Positions 1 to 6,987 of a DNA stretch of 7,707 nucleotides are shown piece by piece; position 1 is the stretch's first letter, and each line of letters starts with the position of its first letter. The DNA is from Bacteroidota bacterium (GTDB taxonomy: Bacteria > Bacteroidota > Bacteroidia > Chitinophagales > Chitinophagaceae). Where the stretch lies: positions 1 to 7,707 of the forward strand of contig JAEZCV010000228.1 in NCBI GenBank assembly GCA_023429985.1, given 5' to 3'. Made by a program: the position numbers and the translations under genes. The notes below the pieces were generated by a model that was not told the DNA's origin, ran no database searches, and was given only the letters and a program-made list of their open reading frames with translations.

Positions 1-1
1 T

Positions 2-433
2 TTCAACATAAAAAAAAGCGGCTGGTTCATCCTGCTCTTCATTTGCACTGTGGCACTTTGCGATCTTTTGAGCAGCCATATAATAAAGAACCTGATCTTT
101 CGACTGCGACCCTGCCGCGACCCCGACCTTTTAGGCTCTATCAGGGTGCTGGCAACTTATTGTCCTATAAGTTCGAGTTTCACCTCTTCTCATGCCACCA
201 ATCATTTTGGAATGGCAACCTTTGCTTCCATAACGCTGTTGCCCTATGCAGGAAAGTGGATTTATCTCACCTACCTTTGGGCATTTAGCATTATTTATGC
301 GCAACTTTATGTAGGTGTTCATTATCCCCTTGATGTAATGGGCGGTGCCCTGCTTGGTATTATGGCCGGTGTTTTGACTGCCGGTATATACCAGCGCTTC
401 TGGGGAAGAGCAAATTTCAATCAAAAACTATAA
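2..433 (+). CDS. PAP2-family membrane phosphatase, 3' part only
   Basis: The reading frame is open from the first bases of the window (first full codon at 2) to TAA at 431-433, giving 143 codons. The N terminus lies outside the window; relatives are roughly 190 residues, so about a quarter is missing. The three PAP2 (type 2 phosphatidic acid phosphatase) motifs can be seen in order: KNLIFRLRP (K-x6-RP), FTSSHATNHFG (the PSGH-type motif in the SSHAxN form I associate with Bacteroidota) and AQLYVGVHYPLD (SR-x5-H-x3-D, with AQ in place of SR). Hydrophobic stretches before and after these motifs indicate an integral inner-membrane enzyme. The family removes phosphate from lipid phosphates or diphosphates, such as undecaprenyl diphosphate or lipid A; the substrate here cannot be told. 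The stop overlaps the start of the next gene (TAATG), so the two are probably cotranscribed and translationally coupled. Confidence 0.88.
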   Translation, partial: FNIKKSGWFILLFICTVALCDLLSSHIIKNLIFRLRPCRDPDLLGSIRVLATYCPISSSFTSSHATNHFGMATFASITLLPYAGKWIYLTYLWAFSIIYAQLYVGVHYPLDVMGGALLGIMAGVLTAGIYQRFWGRANFNQKL

Positions 434-1737
434 TGGAAATTTTCATATTACTGGGTTTAATATTACTGAACGGATTTTTTTCAATGGCGGAGATCGCGCT
501 GGTTTCGGCGCGTAAAGCCAGGCTTGAAGGACAGGCAAACCGCGGAAACAAAAATGCCAAGGATGCATTGGCATTGGCTAACAACCCCGAAAATTTTCTT
601 TCCACCGTACAGATAGGAATTACATTAATTGGTGTTTTAACCGGTATTTATTCAGGAGAAAAACTCTCGGGCGACCTGATTGCTTTCATCAATAAATTCC
701 CTTCACTTGCGCCTTACAGTGGAGGAATTGCAACTGCTGTAATTGTTATCATCATCACCTATTTTACTTTGGTGCTCGGTGAACTTGTTCCAAAAAGAAT
801 TGGACTCTCCCATCCCGAATCCATTGCCAAGTTCATGGCTAAACCCATGCGCATCATTGGATATATTGCTTATCCATTTATCTGGCTATTAAGTAAATCG
901 TCTTATTTTATTTTGAAACTGCTGAATTTAAAAAGCAGCGATAACCAGGTAACGGAAGAAGAAATTAAAGCCATCATTAGCGAAGGCACCGAACATGGGG
1001 CTATACAGGAAGCCGAACAGGAGATTATTGAAAGAGTTTTTCATTTGGGCGACCGAAATATCACTTCCTTAATGACGCATAGAAGTGATATTGTTTGGTT
1101 TGATGTTTCTGATACGGAAGAAATGATCCGTGGAAAGATCATGACGGAGCCGCACAATATTTACCCTGTTTGTGAAGGCGATATTGATACCATGCGCGGA
1201 GTGGTTTCCCTGAAAGATATTTATGTTACAGATGATAAAGTGCCTTTTAAGGAACTAATGAAACCCGCATTGTTTGTTCCGGAAAACAACAGTGCTTACC
1301 AGGTGCTTGAAAAGTTCAGGGAAAGCAGGATCCATTCCTGTTTTATTGTTGATGAATATGGAAGCATCCAGGGAATGATCACCCTGAATGATATTATGCA
1401 TGCCATAATAGGTGATGTTCCCCAGCCCGATGACACTTTGGATTACGAGATCAATAAGCGCGATGATGGAACGTTTTTGATAGATGCGCAGATCCCGTTT
1501 TACGATTTTCTGCTGTTCTTTGAAAAAGCCGACTGGATTGACGAAGAGGAACAGGAATTTGATACGCTGGCCGGTTGTATTTTACATGAACTGGAAAGAA
1601 TTCCGCACACTGGTGATAAACTTATATGGAAGGGTTTTGAATTCGAGATCGTTGACATGGATGGCCATCGTATAGATAAGATACTGGTAAAACCTTCGGA
1701 AGAAATTATGGATGATATGGAAGAAGAAAAAGAATGA
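433..1737 (+). CDS. CNNM / HlyC-CorC family membrane protein with DUF21, CBS pair and CorC_HlyC domains
   Basis: This 434-residue protein is full length for the family. The ATG at 433 shares its A with the TAA of the preceding PAP2 gene and leads straight into a hydrophobic segment, which supports this start. Residues 1-165 form the DUF21/CNNM membrane domain, with hydrophobic segments near 1-24, 57-75, 98-120 and 138-163 and the hallmark GELVPKRIG at 116-124. A linker with acidic helices follows (173-205). Two CBS domains span about 208-270 and 275-330; the second carries VDEYGSIQGMITLNDI (306-321). The C terminus (about 340-420) is the CorC_HlyC domain, with DTLAGCILHELERIP and MDGHRIDKILV. 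The tail is very acidic. Bacterial CNNM proteins are linked to Mg2+ (and Na+) export, with CBS domains sensing nucleotide. The old label haemolysin for this family is not evidence of toxicity. The specific ion is inferred from the family only. Confidence 0.93.
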   Translation: MEIFILLGLILLNGFFSMAEIALVSARKARLEGQANRGNKNAKDALALANNPENFLSTVQIGITLIGVLTGIYSGEKLSGDLIAFINKFPSLAPYSGGIATAVIVIIITYFTLVLGELVPKRIGLSHPESIAKFMAKPMRIIGYIAYPFIWLLSKSSYFILKLLNLKSSDNQVTEEEIKAIISEGTEHGAIQEAEQEIIERVFHLGDRNITSLMTHRSDIVWFDVSDTEEMIRGKIMTEPHNIYPVCEGDIDTMRGVVSLKDIYVTDDKVPFKELMKPALFVPENNSAYQVLEKFRESRIHSCFIVDEYGSIQGMITLNDIMHAIIGDVPQPDDTLDYEINKRDDGTFLIDAQIPFYDFLLFFEKADWIDEEEQEFDTLAGCILHELERIPHTGDKLIWKGFEFEIVDMDGHRIDKILVKPSEEIMDDMEEEKE

Positions 1738-1794
1738 AGATTCAATCTTCGTCATTGAGTTCGGACAATCTTAAATAAATTTATTAGGAATCAA

Positions 1795-1832
1795 TCCGCG
1801 GCCATCTGCCCAAACTGCGTCATCTGCGTTCT
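1795..1832. repeat. Short array of 9-10 bp spaced C(C/T)GC(G/C) units
   Basis: In the spacer between two convergent genes, four related units start at 1796 (CCGCG), 1806 (CTGCC), 1815 (CTGCG) and 1824 (CTGCG). The heptamer CATCTGC occurs twice (1803-1809 and 1821-1827). The spacing of 10, 9 and 9 bases is close to one helical turn. It looks like a small iterated intergenic repeat. Nothing in the sequence shows a function. Confidence 0.45.
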
Positions 1833-1838
1833 ATATCT

Positions 1839-2420
1839 TTATAAATCGAAACTCACATCCACCTTTGGATTATCAAGCTTACTGCTCACCCTTTTACCAT
1901 TAGCAATTACATGCATAATGTTGGCCTGCTCTTTAAATACATCATACAACATCGAATTCTTTACATCCAGTTTTTTTATGGAAGGAATATTTAATACTTC
2001 CATATAAATGTATACGGCCTCAGTTTCCTTTTCAAAACCAAGAAGATTCAAATTCAGCTTTTTGCCATCGGCAGTAAGCTGAAGTTTTTTATTAATATAT
2101 TCTCCCAGCATCTTACCTGTCTTTTCGGTTTGAGCTTCATTGGAAAAATCAACAGGGGTATTGAAATTTGTTTTTAAAACATTCTCCAGGTCATCGGTAA
2201 ATATTTTTATGGTGATTTCCAGTACTTGGCTTTTTGAATTATGATTAAATTCAAAAGCAGAAACATAGTAAGGATGAAAAGAATCCACTTGAATATTTTC
2301 CTGAACTGAATTCACGTTATTAGATGATGTTTCATTTTGATTGATACCTCCGCTCAATAAAGGCATTGACCATACAAAGCCAATCATCAACCATTTATGT
2401 AATATTAGTCCCACAGGCAA
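1839..2420 (-). CDS. DUF6702-like exported protein
   Basis: The protein has up to 193 residues. A hydrophobic N-terminal segment (residues 4-24) looks like a signal peptide or a signal anchor. It is followed by an Asn/Ser-rich linker (26-46) and then a domain that begins HPYYVSAFEFNHNSK at 49. Further motifs are IFTDDLE (73-79), LLGFEKE (126-132), and a C-terminal stretch with NSMLYDVFKEQANIMHV. This pattern fits the DUF6702 family as I remember it: small exported Bacteroidota proteins of unknown function. The linker before HPYY is longer than I would expect. The start is uncertain. The longest frame begins with TTG at 2420, a GTG lies at codon 3, and the first ATG is codon 12 (2387), which would leave a signal segment without positive charge; an in-frame TAA upstream excludes an earlier start. 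The gene is divergent from the HupE/UreJ-like gene and convergent with the CNNM gene. Confidence 0.75.
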   Translation of the reverse strand: MPVGLILHKWLMIGFVWSMPLLSGGINQNETSSNNVNSVQENIQVDSFHPYYVSAFEFNHNSKSQVLEITIKIFTDDLENVLKTNFNTPVDFSNEAQTEKTGKMLGEYINKKLQLTADGKKLNLNLLGFEKETEAVYIYMEVLNIPSIKKLDVKNSMLYDVFKEQANIMHVIANGKRVSSKLDNPKVDVSFDL

Positions 2421-2475
2421 TTTATTTTTTAATGCTCCAAAAGTCTTACTTATTTTGAAGCTTTATTCATGTAAA

Positions 2476-2518
2476 AGGTTAAAAGATAATATGATATCAA
2501 AAATCATACTATTAACCT
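2476..2518. promoter_or_regulatory. Nested inverted repeat in a divergent promoter region
   Basis: The 121-base divergent spacer (2421-2541) contains an outer perfect inverted repeat AGGTTAA (2476-2482) / TTAACCT (2512-2518) and an inner one TATGAT (2490-2495) / ATCATA (2503-2508) with a 7-base loop. The arms are AT-rich and no T-run follows, so a terminator is unlikely. The position between two divergent starts makes a shared operator plausible. A near match to the Bacteroidota -7 box on the minus strand (TATCTTTT, 2488 to 2481) lies inside the repeat. No exact TAnnTTTG box was seen for the plus-strand gene. The regulatory role is inference. Confidence 0.4.
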
Positions 2519-2541
2519 CATATTAATCTTTTTTCACTGCT

Positions 2542-3207
2542 ATGAATGATTTTAGTTTTTATTTCCGGTTTGGATGGGACCATATCCTTACCACAGATGC
2601 TCTCGATCACATGCTTTTTATTGCAGCGCTTGCGGCCATTTATATGCTCCGCGACTGGAAGCAGGTTATAATTTTAGTAACAGCATTTACCATCGGGCAT
2701 TCCATCACACTGGCACTTACAAGCCTTGAAATTTTAACCCTGCCCATTGAATGGGTGGAATTTTTTGTTCCGGTAACTATAATGATCACCGCGATCTTCA
2801 ATCTTTTTCAGAAAAATTTCACACCACGGTCCGTACGTCTCAACTATGCATTTGCGTTATTCTTCGGATTGATCCACGGAATGGCTTTTGCAAGCCTTTT
2901 GCGTATAGTTTTAGCATCGGACCAGAACTTTGCACTTTCCATGCTGAGCTTCAGCATCGGGCTTGAACTAGGGCAAATACTGGTTGTGATCATTATTTTA
3001 CTGCTGGCACAGTTGTTCGTGAAAATTTTGGGCGTGAACCGTCGCGACTGGGTGATCTTTGTTTCAGCAGCAGTTTTTTCCCTGGCACTTCAAATGGCCC
3101 TGGAAAGAATTCCCGGAAAAGATAATGAGGATGAAACTTTGATGCAGAACTCTCCAGCATTTCAAATAACTTCAGAACCTAAGACTCTATTAAATAAACA
3201 CGCCTAA
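2542..3207 (+). CDS. HupE/UreJ-type integral membrane protein (UreJ_2 subgroup), putative metal permease
   Basis: This 221-residue, strongly hydrophobic protein has about six membrane segments (near 20-36, 42-60, 71-88, 101-122, 132-160 and 169-187). Conserved features of the HupE_UreJ_2 family are present: GWDHI (11-15), DALDHMLF (19-26), TAFTIGHSITLAL (47-59), VE (72-73), FGLIHGMAFAS (108-118) and SIGLELGQ (138-145). Histidines 14, 23, 53 and 112 in or near membrane segments are potential metal ligands. HupE and UreJ are linked to nickel uptake for hydrogenase and urease. No such enzyme is encoded here, so the metal is unknown. Many relatives carry an extra exported N-terminal domain, which is absent from this protein. 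The soluble C-terminal tail (191-221) is short and polar. The stop overlaps by one base an in-frame ATG (3207) upstream of the M1 peptidase, indicating one transcript. The start has no clear ribosome binding site, as is common in Bacteroidota. Confidence 0.87.
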   Translation: MNDFSFYFRFGWDHILTTDALDHMLFIAALAAIYMLRDWKQVIILVTAFTIGHSITLALTSLEILTLPIEWVEFFVPVTIMITAIFNLFQKNFTPRSVRLNYAFALFFGLIHGMAFASLLRIVLASDQNFALSMLSFSIGLELGQILVVIIILLLAQLFVKILGVNRRDWVIFVSAAVFSLALQMALERIPGKDNEDETLMQNSPAFQITSEPKTLLNKHA

Positions 3208-3230
3208 TGATTCAAACAAATTATAGCAAC

Positions 3231-5606
3231 ATGAAAAAATTTTTATTGTTTTTAGTGGCAACGGCATACATACTTCCTGCCTTTGCACAAAACACTCAAA
3301 ACAACCCGGGTTCAAATCATGGAAATAAATTTGAACAGCTGGGAACAACTTTGCCCACACCTAATGAATACCGCACAGCAAGTGGTGCTCCGGGTCCCAA
3401 ATACTGGCAGCAGCGTTGCGATTATGATATCAAGGCTACTCTGGATGAAAAGAACCTGATGATCAGGGGAAGTGAAAAAGTTACTTATTATAATAATTCG
3501 CCCGACATACTTCAGTATTTATGGGTACAGCTTGATGAAAATCAACACAGCACTGTAAACAATGCCAACTATCAAACCAGCAGCGGCATGCCCGAACAGG
3601 CTACATCACAGCAATTGCTGAACATGGCAAAACAAAATGCTGATAACGGCTATGGTCACATCATTTCCAAACTTACCGATGCTTTGAACAAGCCTCTAAA
3701 ATATACCATCAATAAAACCATGATGCGTATTGAATTACCACAGCCTTTAAAACCAGGACAGCAATTTATTTTCAATTGCGACTGGAGCTATAAAATCCCC
3801 GACCGCATGAGCATGGGTGGCCGTGGTGGATATGAATATTTTGAAGAAGATGGCAATCATTTATTTACCATAGCCCAATGGTATCCGCGACTGGCAGTGT
3901 ACAGCGATTACCAGGGTTGGCAGAACCAGCAATTTACAGGCAGAGGTGAATTTGCATTGACCTTTGGAAATTTTCGTGTAGAGATGACCGTTCCTGCCGA
4001 TCATATGGTAGGAAGCACGGGTGAATGTTTGAATTATGCTCAGGTACTTACACCAACGCAGCTGGCCCGATGGAAGAAAGCCCAAACTGCCGGTGATGTA
4101 GTGGAAATGGTTACACTTGAAGAGGCCCGTAATGCCGAGAAGCAGAAGAAAACAGGAACTAAAACCTGGATATACAAAGCAGATAATGTGCGCGATTTTG
4201 CCTGGACCTCCAGCCGCAAATTCATCTGGGATGCCATGCCTGTGGTGGTTGAAGGAAAAAAGGTTATGGCCATGAGTTATTATCCCAAAGAAGCTTATAA
4301 TTTATACAGACGTTATTCAACTAAGGCAGTAGCTCATACATTAAAAGTATATTCCGACTTCAGTATACCTTACCCCTATCCGGTTGCCATAAGTGTTGAA
4401 GCATCTAACGGTATGGAATATCCTATGATATGTTTCAATTTTGGAAGAACGAATGCCGATGGATCTTATTCTGAAAGCGTAAAATATGGAATGATAGGAG
4501 TTATTATTCATGAAGTAGGACATAACTACTATCCCATGATCATAAACAGCGATGAAAGACAATGGACATGGATGGATGAAGGGTTGAATTCTTTTGTACA
4601 ATACCTGGCACAGGAAACTTTCGATGACAGATTTCCTTCCCGTCGTGGGCCTGCCCACGGCATTGTAGATTATATGAGCCTCCCGAAAGATCAGCTGGAA
4701 CCTATTATGACCAACAGTGAAAACATCATTCACTTTGGAAATAATGCATATGGTAAGCCCGCTACTGCACTGAATATTTTACGCGAAACAATTATGGGAA
4801 GAGAGTTGTTTGATTATGCTTTTAAAGAATATGCAAGAAGATGGGCATTTAAACATCCAACACCTGCCGATTTTTTCCGCACCATGGAAGATGCCAGCGC
4901 CGAAGATCTTGACTGGTTCTGGCGCGGATGGTTCTACAGTACCGATGCGGTAGATATTTCTTTGGATTCTGTTCGATATGCTATTGCCAATGTAAATGCT
5001 GCAGTTCCACAGCGATTGCAGGAAAATGTTATCATGCAAAAAGTTGCGGGTCCCCAACCCGTAATTGATGATATCAGCAAGTTGCGTAACCGCATGGATA
5101 CATCTATTGTATTCTATTCAAATGTTGATACCTCATTAAGAGATTTTTACTGGCGTTATTCCCGAGGAATTGAACCCATTGATTCCACTCCATACAAGGT
5201 TACGGTTCCGGCAAGGGCTGAACAATTGGATGCAGAAACAAAACGCTTATTGGATGACAAGCATTTTTATGAATTGCATTTTTCAAATAAAGGCGGGCTT
5301 GTAATGCCAATAATAATTGAATGGACCTATACGGATGGAACAACTGAAATTGAAAAGATCCCGGCGCAGGTATGGAGGCATAATGAAAATAAGGTGACAA
5401 AATTTTTCATGAAAGACAAAAAAGTTACCGGTATAAAATTAGACCCCATGAGGGAGACAGCAGATATAGATGAATCAAACAATGTTTGGGGTGCTTCAAT
5501 TACTGCACCGAGAAGGTTTGAAGTATTTAAAGCAAAACAGGCAGGCAGAGGACAATCGACCGGCATTAACCCAATGCAAAAATCACAGGAAAAGAAAGGA
5601 TTTTAA
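3231..5606 (+). CDS. Secreted M1-family zinc metallopeptidase
   Basis: I place the start at ATG 3231, giving 791 residues, because it begins a textbook signal peptide (MKKFLLFLVATAYILPAFA, cut before Q20). An in-frame ATG at 3207 would add eight residues and overlap the permease stop; it cannot be excluded. The M1 signature is complete: NGMEYP (393-398, the GAMEN-type exopeptidase motif), the zinc motif HEVGH (427-431) with the third ligand E450 eighteen residues after the second His (in WMDEGLNSF), and Y507 in NAYGKPATAL as the likely transition-state tyrosine. VRDFAWTSSRKFIWD lies upstream at about 320-334. The C-terminal part (about 560-791) includes DLDWFWRGWF and a region of likely beta-rich domains. 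No sorting tail of the Bacteroidota type is obvious. It likely cleaves N-terminal residues from peptides in the periplasm or outside the cell. It is probably transcribed with the permease, and a strong terminator follows. Confidence 0.92.
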   Translation: MKKFLLFLVATAYILPAFAQNTQNNPGSNHGNKFEQLGTTLPTPNEYRTASGAPGPKYWQQRCDYDIKATLDEKNLMIRGSEKVTYYNNSPDILQYLWVQLDENQHSTVNNANYQTSSGMPEQATSQQLLNMAKQNADNGYGHIISKLTDALNKPLKYTINKTMMRIELPQPLKPGQQFIFNCDWSYKIPDRMSMGGRGGYEYFEEDGNHLFTIAQWYPRLAVYSDYQGWQNQQFTGRGEFALTFGNFRVEMTVPADHMVGSTGECLNYAQVLTPTQLARWKKAQTAGDVVEMVTLEEARNAEKQKKTGTKTWIYKADNVRDFAWTSSRKFIWDAMPVVVEGKKVMAMSYYPKEAYNLYRRYSTKAVAHTLKVYSDFSIPYPYPVAISVEASNGMEYPMICFNFGRTNADGSYSESVKYGMIGVIIHEVGHNYYPMIINSDERQWTWMDEGLNSFVQYLAQETFDDRFPSRRGPAHGIVDYMSLPKDQLEPIMTNSENIIHFGNNAYGKPATALNILRETIMGRELFDYAFKEYARRWAFKHPTPADFFRTMEDASAEDLDWFWRGWFYSTDAVDISLDSVRYAIANVNAAVPQRLQENVIMQKVAGPQPVIDDISKLRNRMDTSIVFYSNVDTSLRDFYWRYSRGIEPIDSTPYKVTVPARAEQLDAETKRLLDDKHFYELHFSNKGGLVMPIIIEWTYTDGTTEIEKIPAQVWRHNENKVTKFFMKDKKVTGIKLDPMRETADIDESNNVWGASITAPRRFEVFKAKQAGRGQSTGINPMQKSQEKKGF

Positions 5607-5624
5607 TTTCTTTAAATAAGAGTT

Positions 5625-5665
5625 AAAGGCAGGAGGCAAATAGTAGTTTGCCTCCTGCCTTTTTT
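5625..5665 (+). terminator. Strong rho-independent terminator after the M1 peptidase gene
   Basis: A perfect 16-bp stem, AAAGGCAGGAGGCAAA (5625-5640) paired with 5647-5662, closes over a 6-base loop TAGTAG. It runs into six T residues (5660-5665). It lies 19 bases after the peptidase stop codon and ends the permease-peptidase transcript. Confidence 0.95.
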
Positions 5666-5675
5666 GGTATCTTTG
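5647..5675 (+). promoter_or_regulatory. Candidate Bacteroidota promoter for the recombinase gene
   Basis: TATCTTTG at 5668-5675 matches the Bacteroidota -7 consensus TAnnTTTG exactly. A TTTG at 5647-5650, inside the right arm of the terminator, can serve as the -33 element. The spacer of 17 bases is somewhat short. A transcript starting near 5680 would carry a leader of about 150 bases before the recombinase ATG. A weaker match, TAGATTTA (5813-5820), lies closer to the gene. Confidence 0.5.
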
Positions 5676-5832
5676 CTCCCCCAGGAACCCTGTAAATAAA
5701 TATAGTAACCTCCTCATTTGCTCCTCCTTCCCATTTGGAAAGATTTCCTTTTTAAGAGAAAAAAAACAGATTTCGCTGTTTTAATAAACAACTCCCTGTT
5801 TTTCCTGCTGCCTAGATTTACCTGAAAATTCA
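5676..5832 (+). other. Leader of the recombinase gene with alternative hairpins
   Basis: No gene is seen in this stretch. It begins pyrimidine-rich, with two CTCCTC/CCTCCT clusters, and has a small palindrome GGAAA-GA-TTTCC (5737-5748). AAAAACAG (5762-5769) can pair either with CTGTTTT (5776-5782, 7 bp) or with CTGTTTTT (5796-5803, 8 bp). Both partners end in T-runs. The two hairpins exclude each other, so a weak attenuator is possible, but the stems are AT-rich. Confidence 0.3.
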
Positions 5833-6987
5833 ATGCAGGACCTGATTGTGCTTACGCCAATTTTCCACAGGAATGCCGAGCATATAGCCATTTATTTCAA
5901 CAACAGGGATCTTCATTCCAGCATGAAATTATTAAAAGGAATAAAGTGGAGCCGTATGCACAACGCCTGGTACCTGCCGATGGCAAAGGAAAGTTATACC
6001 CTGTTAAAATCTGTTTTTAAAGATGCCCGATTTGAAACATCGGCATTAAAGAAATACCTGGAACACCGAAAAGTTCAGATTATTTCCAGTAAAAATAAGC
6101 TGAACAGGGCCCAGGCTGAAAAGATCATTCACTCTCCTTTAAGCAATCTTAATATACATGCTTTTGAACGGTTCAGGAACATGCTGGCAATGAAAGGTTA
6201 TAGCGGAAATACCATTCGTACTTATACAGGCGAATTTTTAAGACTATTAAGATTGTTAGGCGATGTTTATATAAATGACCTTAAAAAGGAACATATCCAT
6301 TCTTACCTTTTATGGTTGATTAAAAAACAGCATTACTCCGAAACGCATGTACACACTGCTGTTAACGCCATTAAGTTTTATTTTGAAAAGGTTGAAAATA
6401 AGGACAAAGAATATTTTGATCTTCCGCGACCAAAGAAGCCAATGCTGTTGCCCGATATACTGGCGGAAGAGGAGGTGGTGCAAATTATTAAAGCCACAGA
6501 GAATCTGAAGCACAGAACTTTGATTATGACGGCATATTCTGCAGGATTAAGAGTAAGTGAACTGGTGAAAATACTGGTGAATGACATAGATTCTAAAAGA
6601 ATGACGATCCATATCAGGGGAGGCAAGGGAAAGAAAGACAGGATGGTGACGCTGAGCAAGGTATTATTGGAAGCATTGCGGGAATATTATAAGGTGTACA
6701 AGCCTGCCCATTATTTATTTGAAGGCGTTGAGGGAAAGCCCTACAGCAGCAGGAGTGCCCAGATTGTGCTGGCGAAGGCAAAAGGTCTGGCAAATATAAA
6801 AAAGCCCGGAAGCATACATTCACTGCGACATTCCTATGCCACCCATTTGCTGGAAGGCGGCACAGACATAAGGTATATACAGGAATTGCTTGGACACAGG
6901 AGTATTCAAACCACTTTGAAATATACCCATGTAAGTGTAAAGAACATACAGGCCATTCAGAGTCCGCTCGATAAGCTGCCATGGTAG
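5833..6987 (+). CDS. Xer-like tyrosine recombinase / integrase with Bacteroidota N-terminal extension
   Basis: The 384-residue protein carries all six catalytic residues of tyrosine recombinases: R240 (SAGLRVSEL), K265 (GGKGKKDR), H329 and R332 (HSLRHSYATHLLEGG), H355 (LLGHRS) and the nucleophile Y364 (TLKYTHV). Residues about 103-190 are the core-binding, SAM-like domain and about 205-370 the catalytic domain. The first 70 residues are an extra module containing KGIKWSRMHNAWYLP, typical of a Bacteroidota integrase group. The C terminus ends SPLDKLPW, resembling the SPLD ending of integron integrases. However, the stretch between the catalytic Lys and HxxR (about 270-326) is short and has no IntI-specific insertion with its Trp-rich motif, so this is not a classical IntI. 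The ATG at 5833 has no visible ribosome binding site. The gene has its own promoter and is separated from the upstream operon by a terminator. Palindromic candidate substrates lie downstream, which suggests that it acts on them. A housekeeping chromosome-dimer XerC/D role is less likely given the extension. Confidence 0.9.
   Translation: MQDLIVLTPIFHRNAEHIAIYFNNRDLHSSMKLLKGIKWSRMHNAWYLPMAKESYTLLKSVFKDARFETSALKKYLEHRKVQIISSKNKLNRAQAEKIIHSPLSNLNIHAFERFRNMLAMKGYSGNTIRTYTGEFLRLLRLLGDVYINDLKKEHIHSYLLWLIKKQHYSETHVHTAVNAIKFYFEKVENKDKEYFDLPRPKKPMLLPDILAEEEVVQIIKATENLKHRTLIMTAYSAGLRVSELVKILVNDIDSKRMTIHIRGGKGKKDRMVTLSKVLLEALREYYKVYKPAHYLFEGVEGKPYSSRSAQIVLAKAKGLANIKKPGSIHSLRHSYATHLLEGGTDIRYIQELLGHRSIQTTLKYTHVSVKNIQAIQSPLDKLPW

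Noticed and set aside
268..275. TACCTTTG match to the TAnnTTTG promoter box
   Set aside because: It lies inside the PAP2 coding region, in a motif expected by chance, with no gene start suitably placed behind it.
1734..1752. Inverted repeat GAAGAT-TCA-ATCTTC overlapping the end of the CNNM gene, as a possible terminator
   Set aside because: The stem is only 6-8 bp, the loop is 3 bases and no T-run follows. It overlaps the stop codon and is probably chance.
5833..6987. Classical integron integrase IntI or housekeeping XerC/XerD
   Set aside because: The IntI-specific insertion is absent, and the 70-residue N-terminal extension does not fit a typical XerC/D. A Bacteroidota integrase-like assignment fits better.
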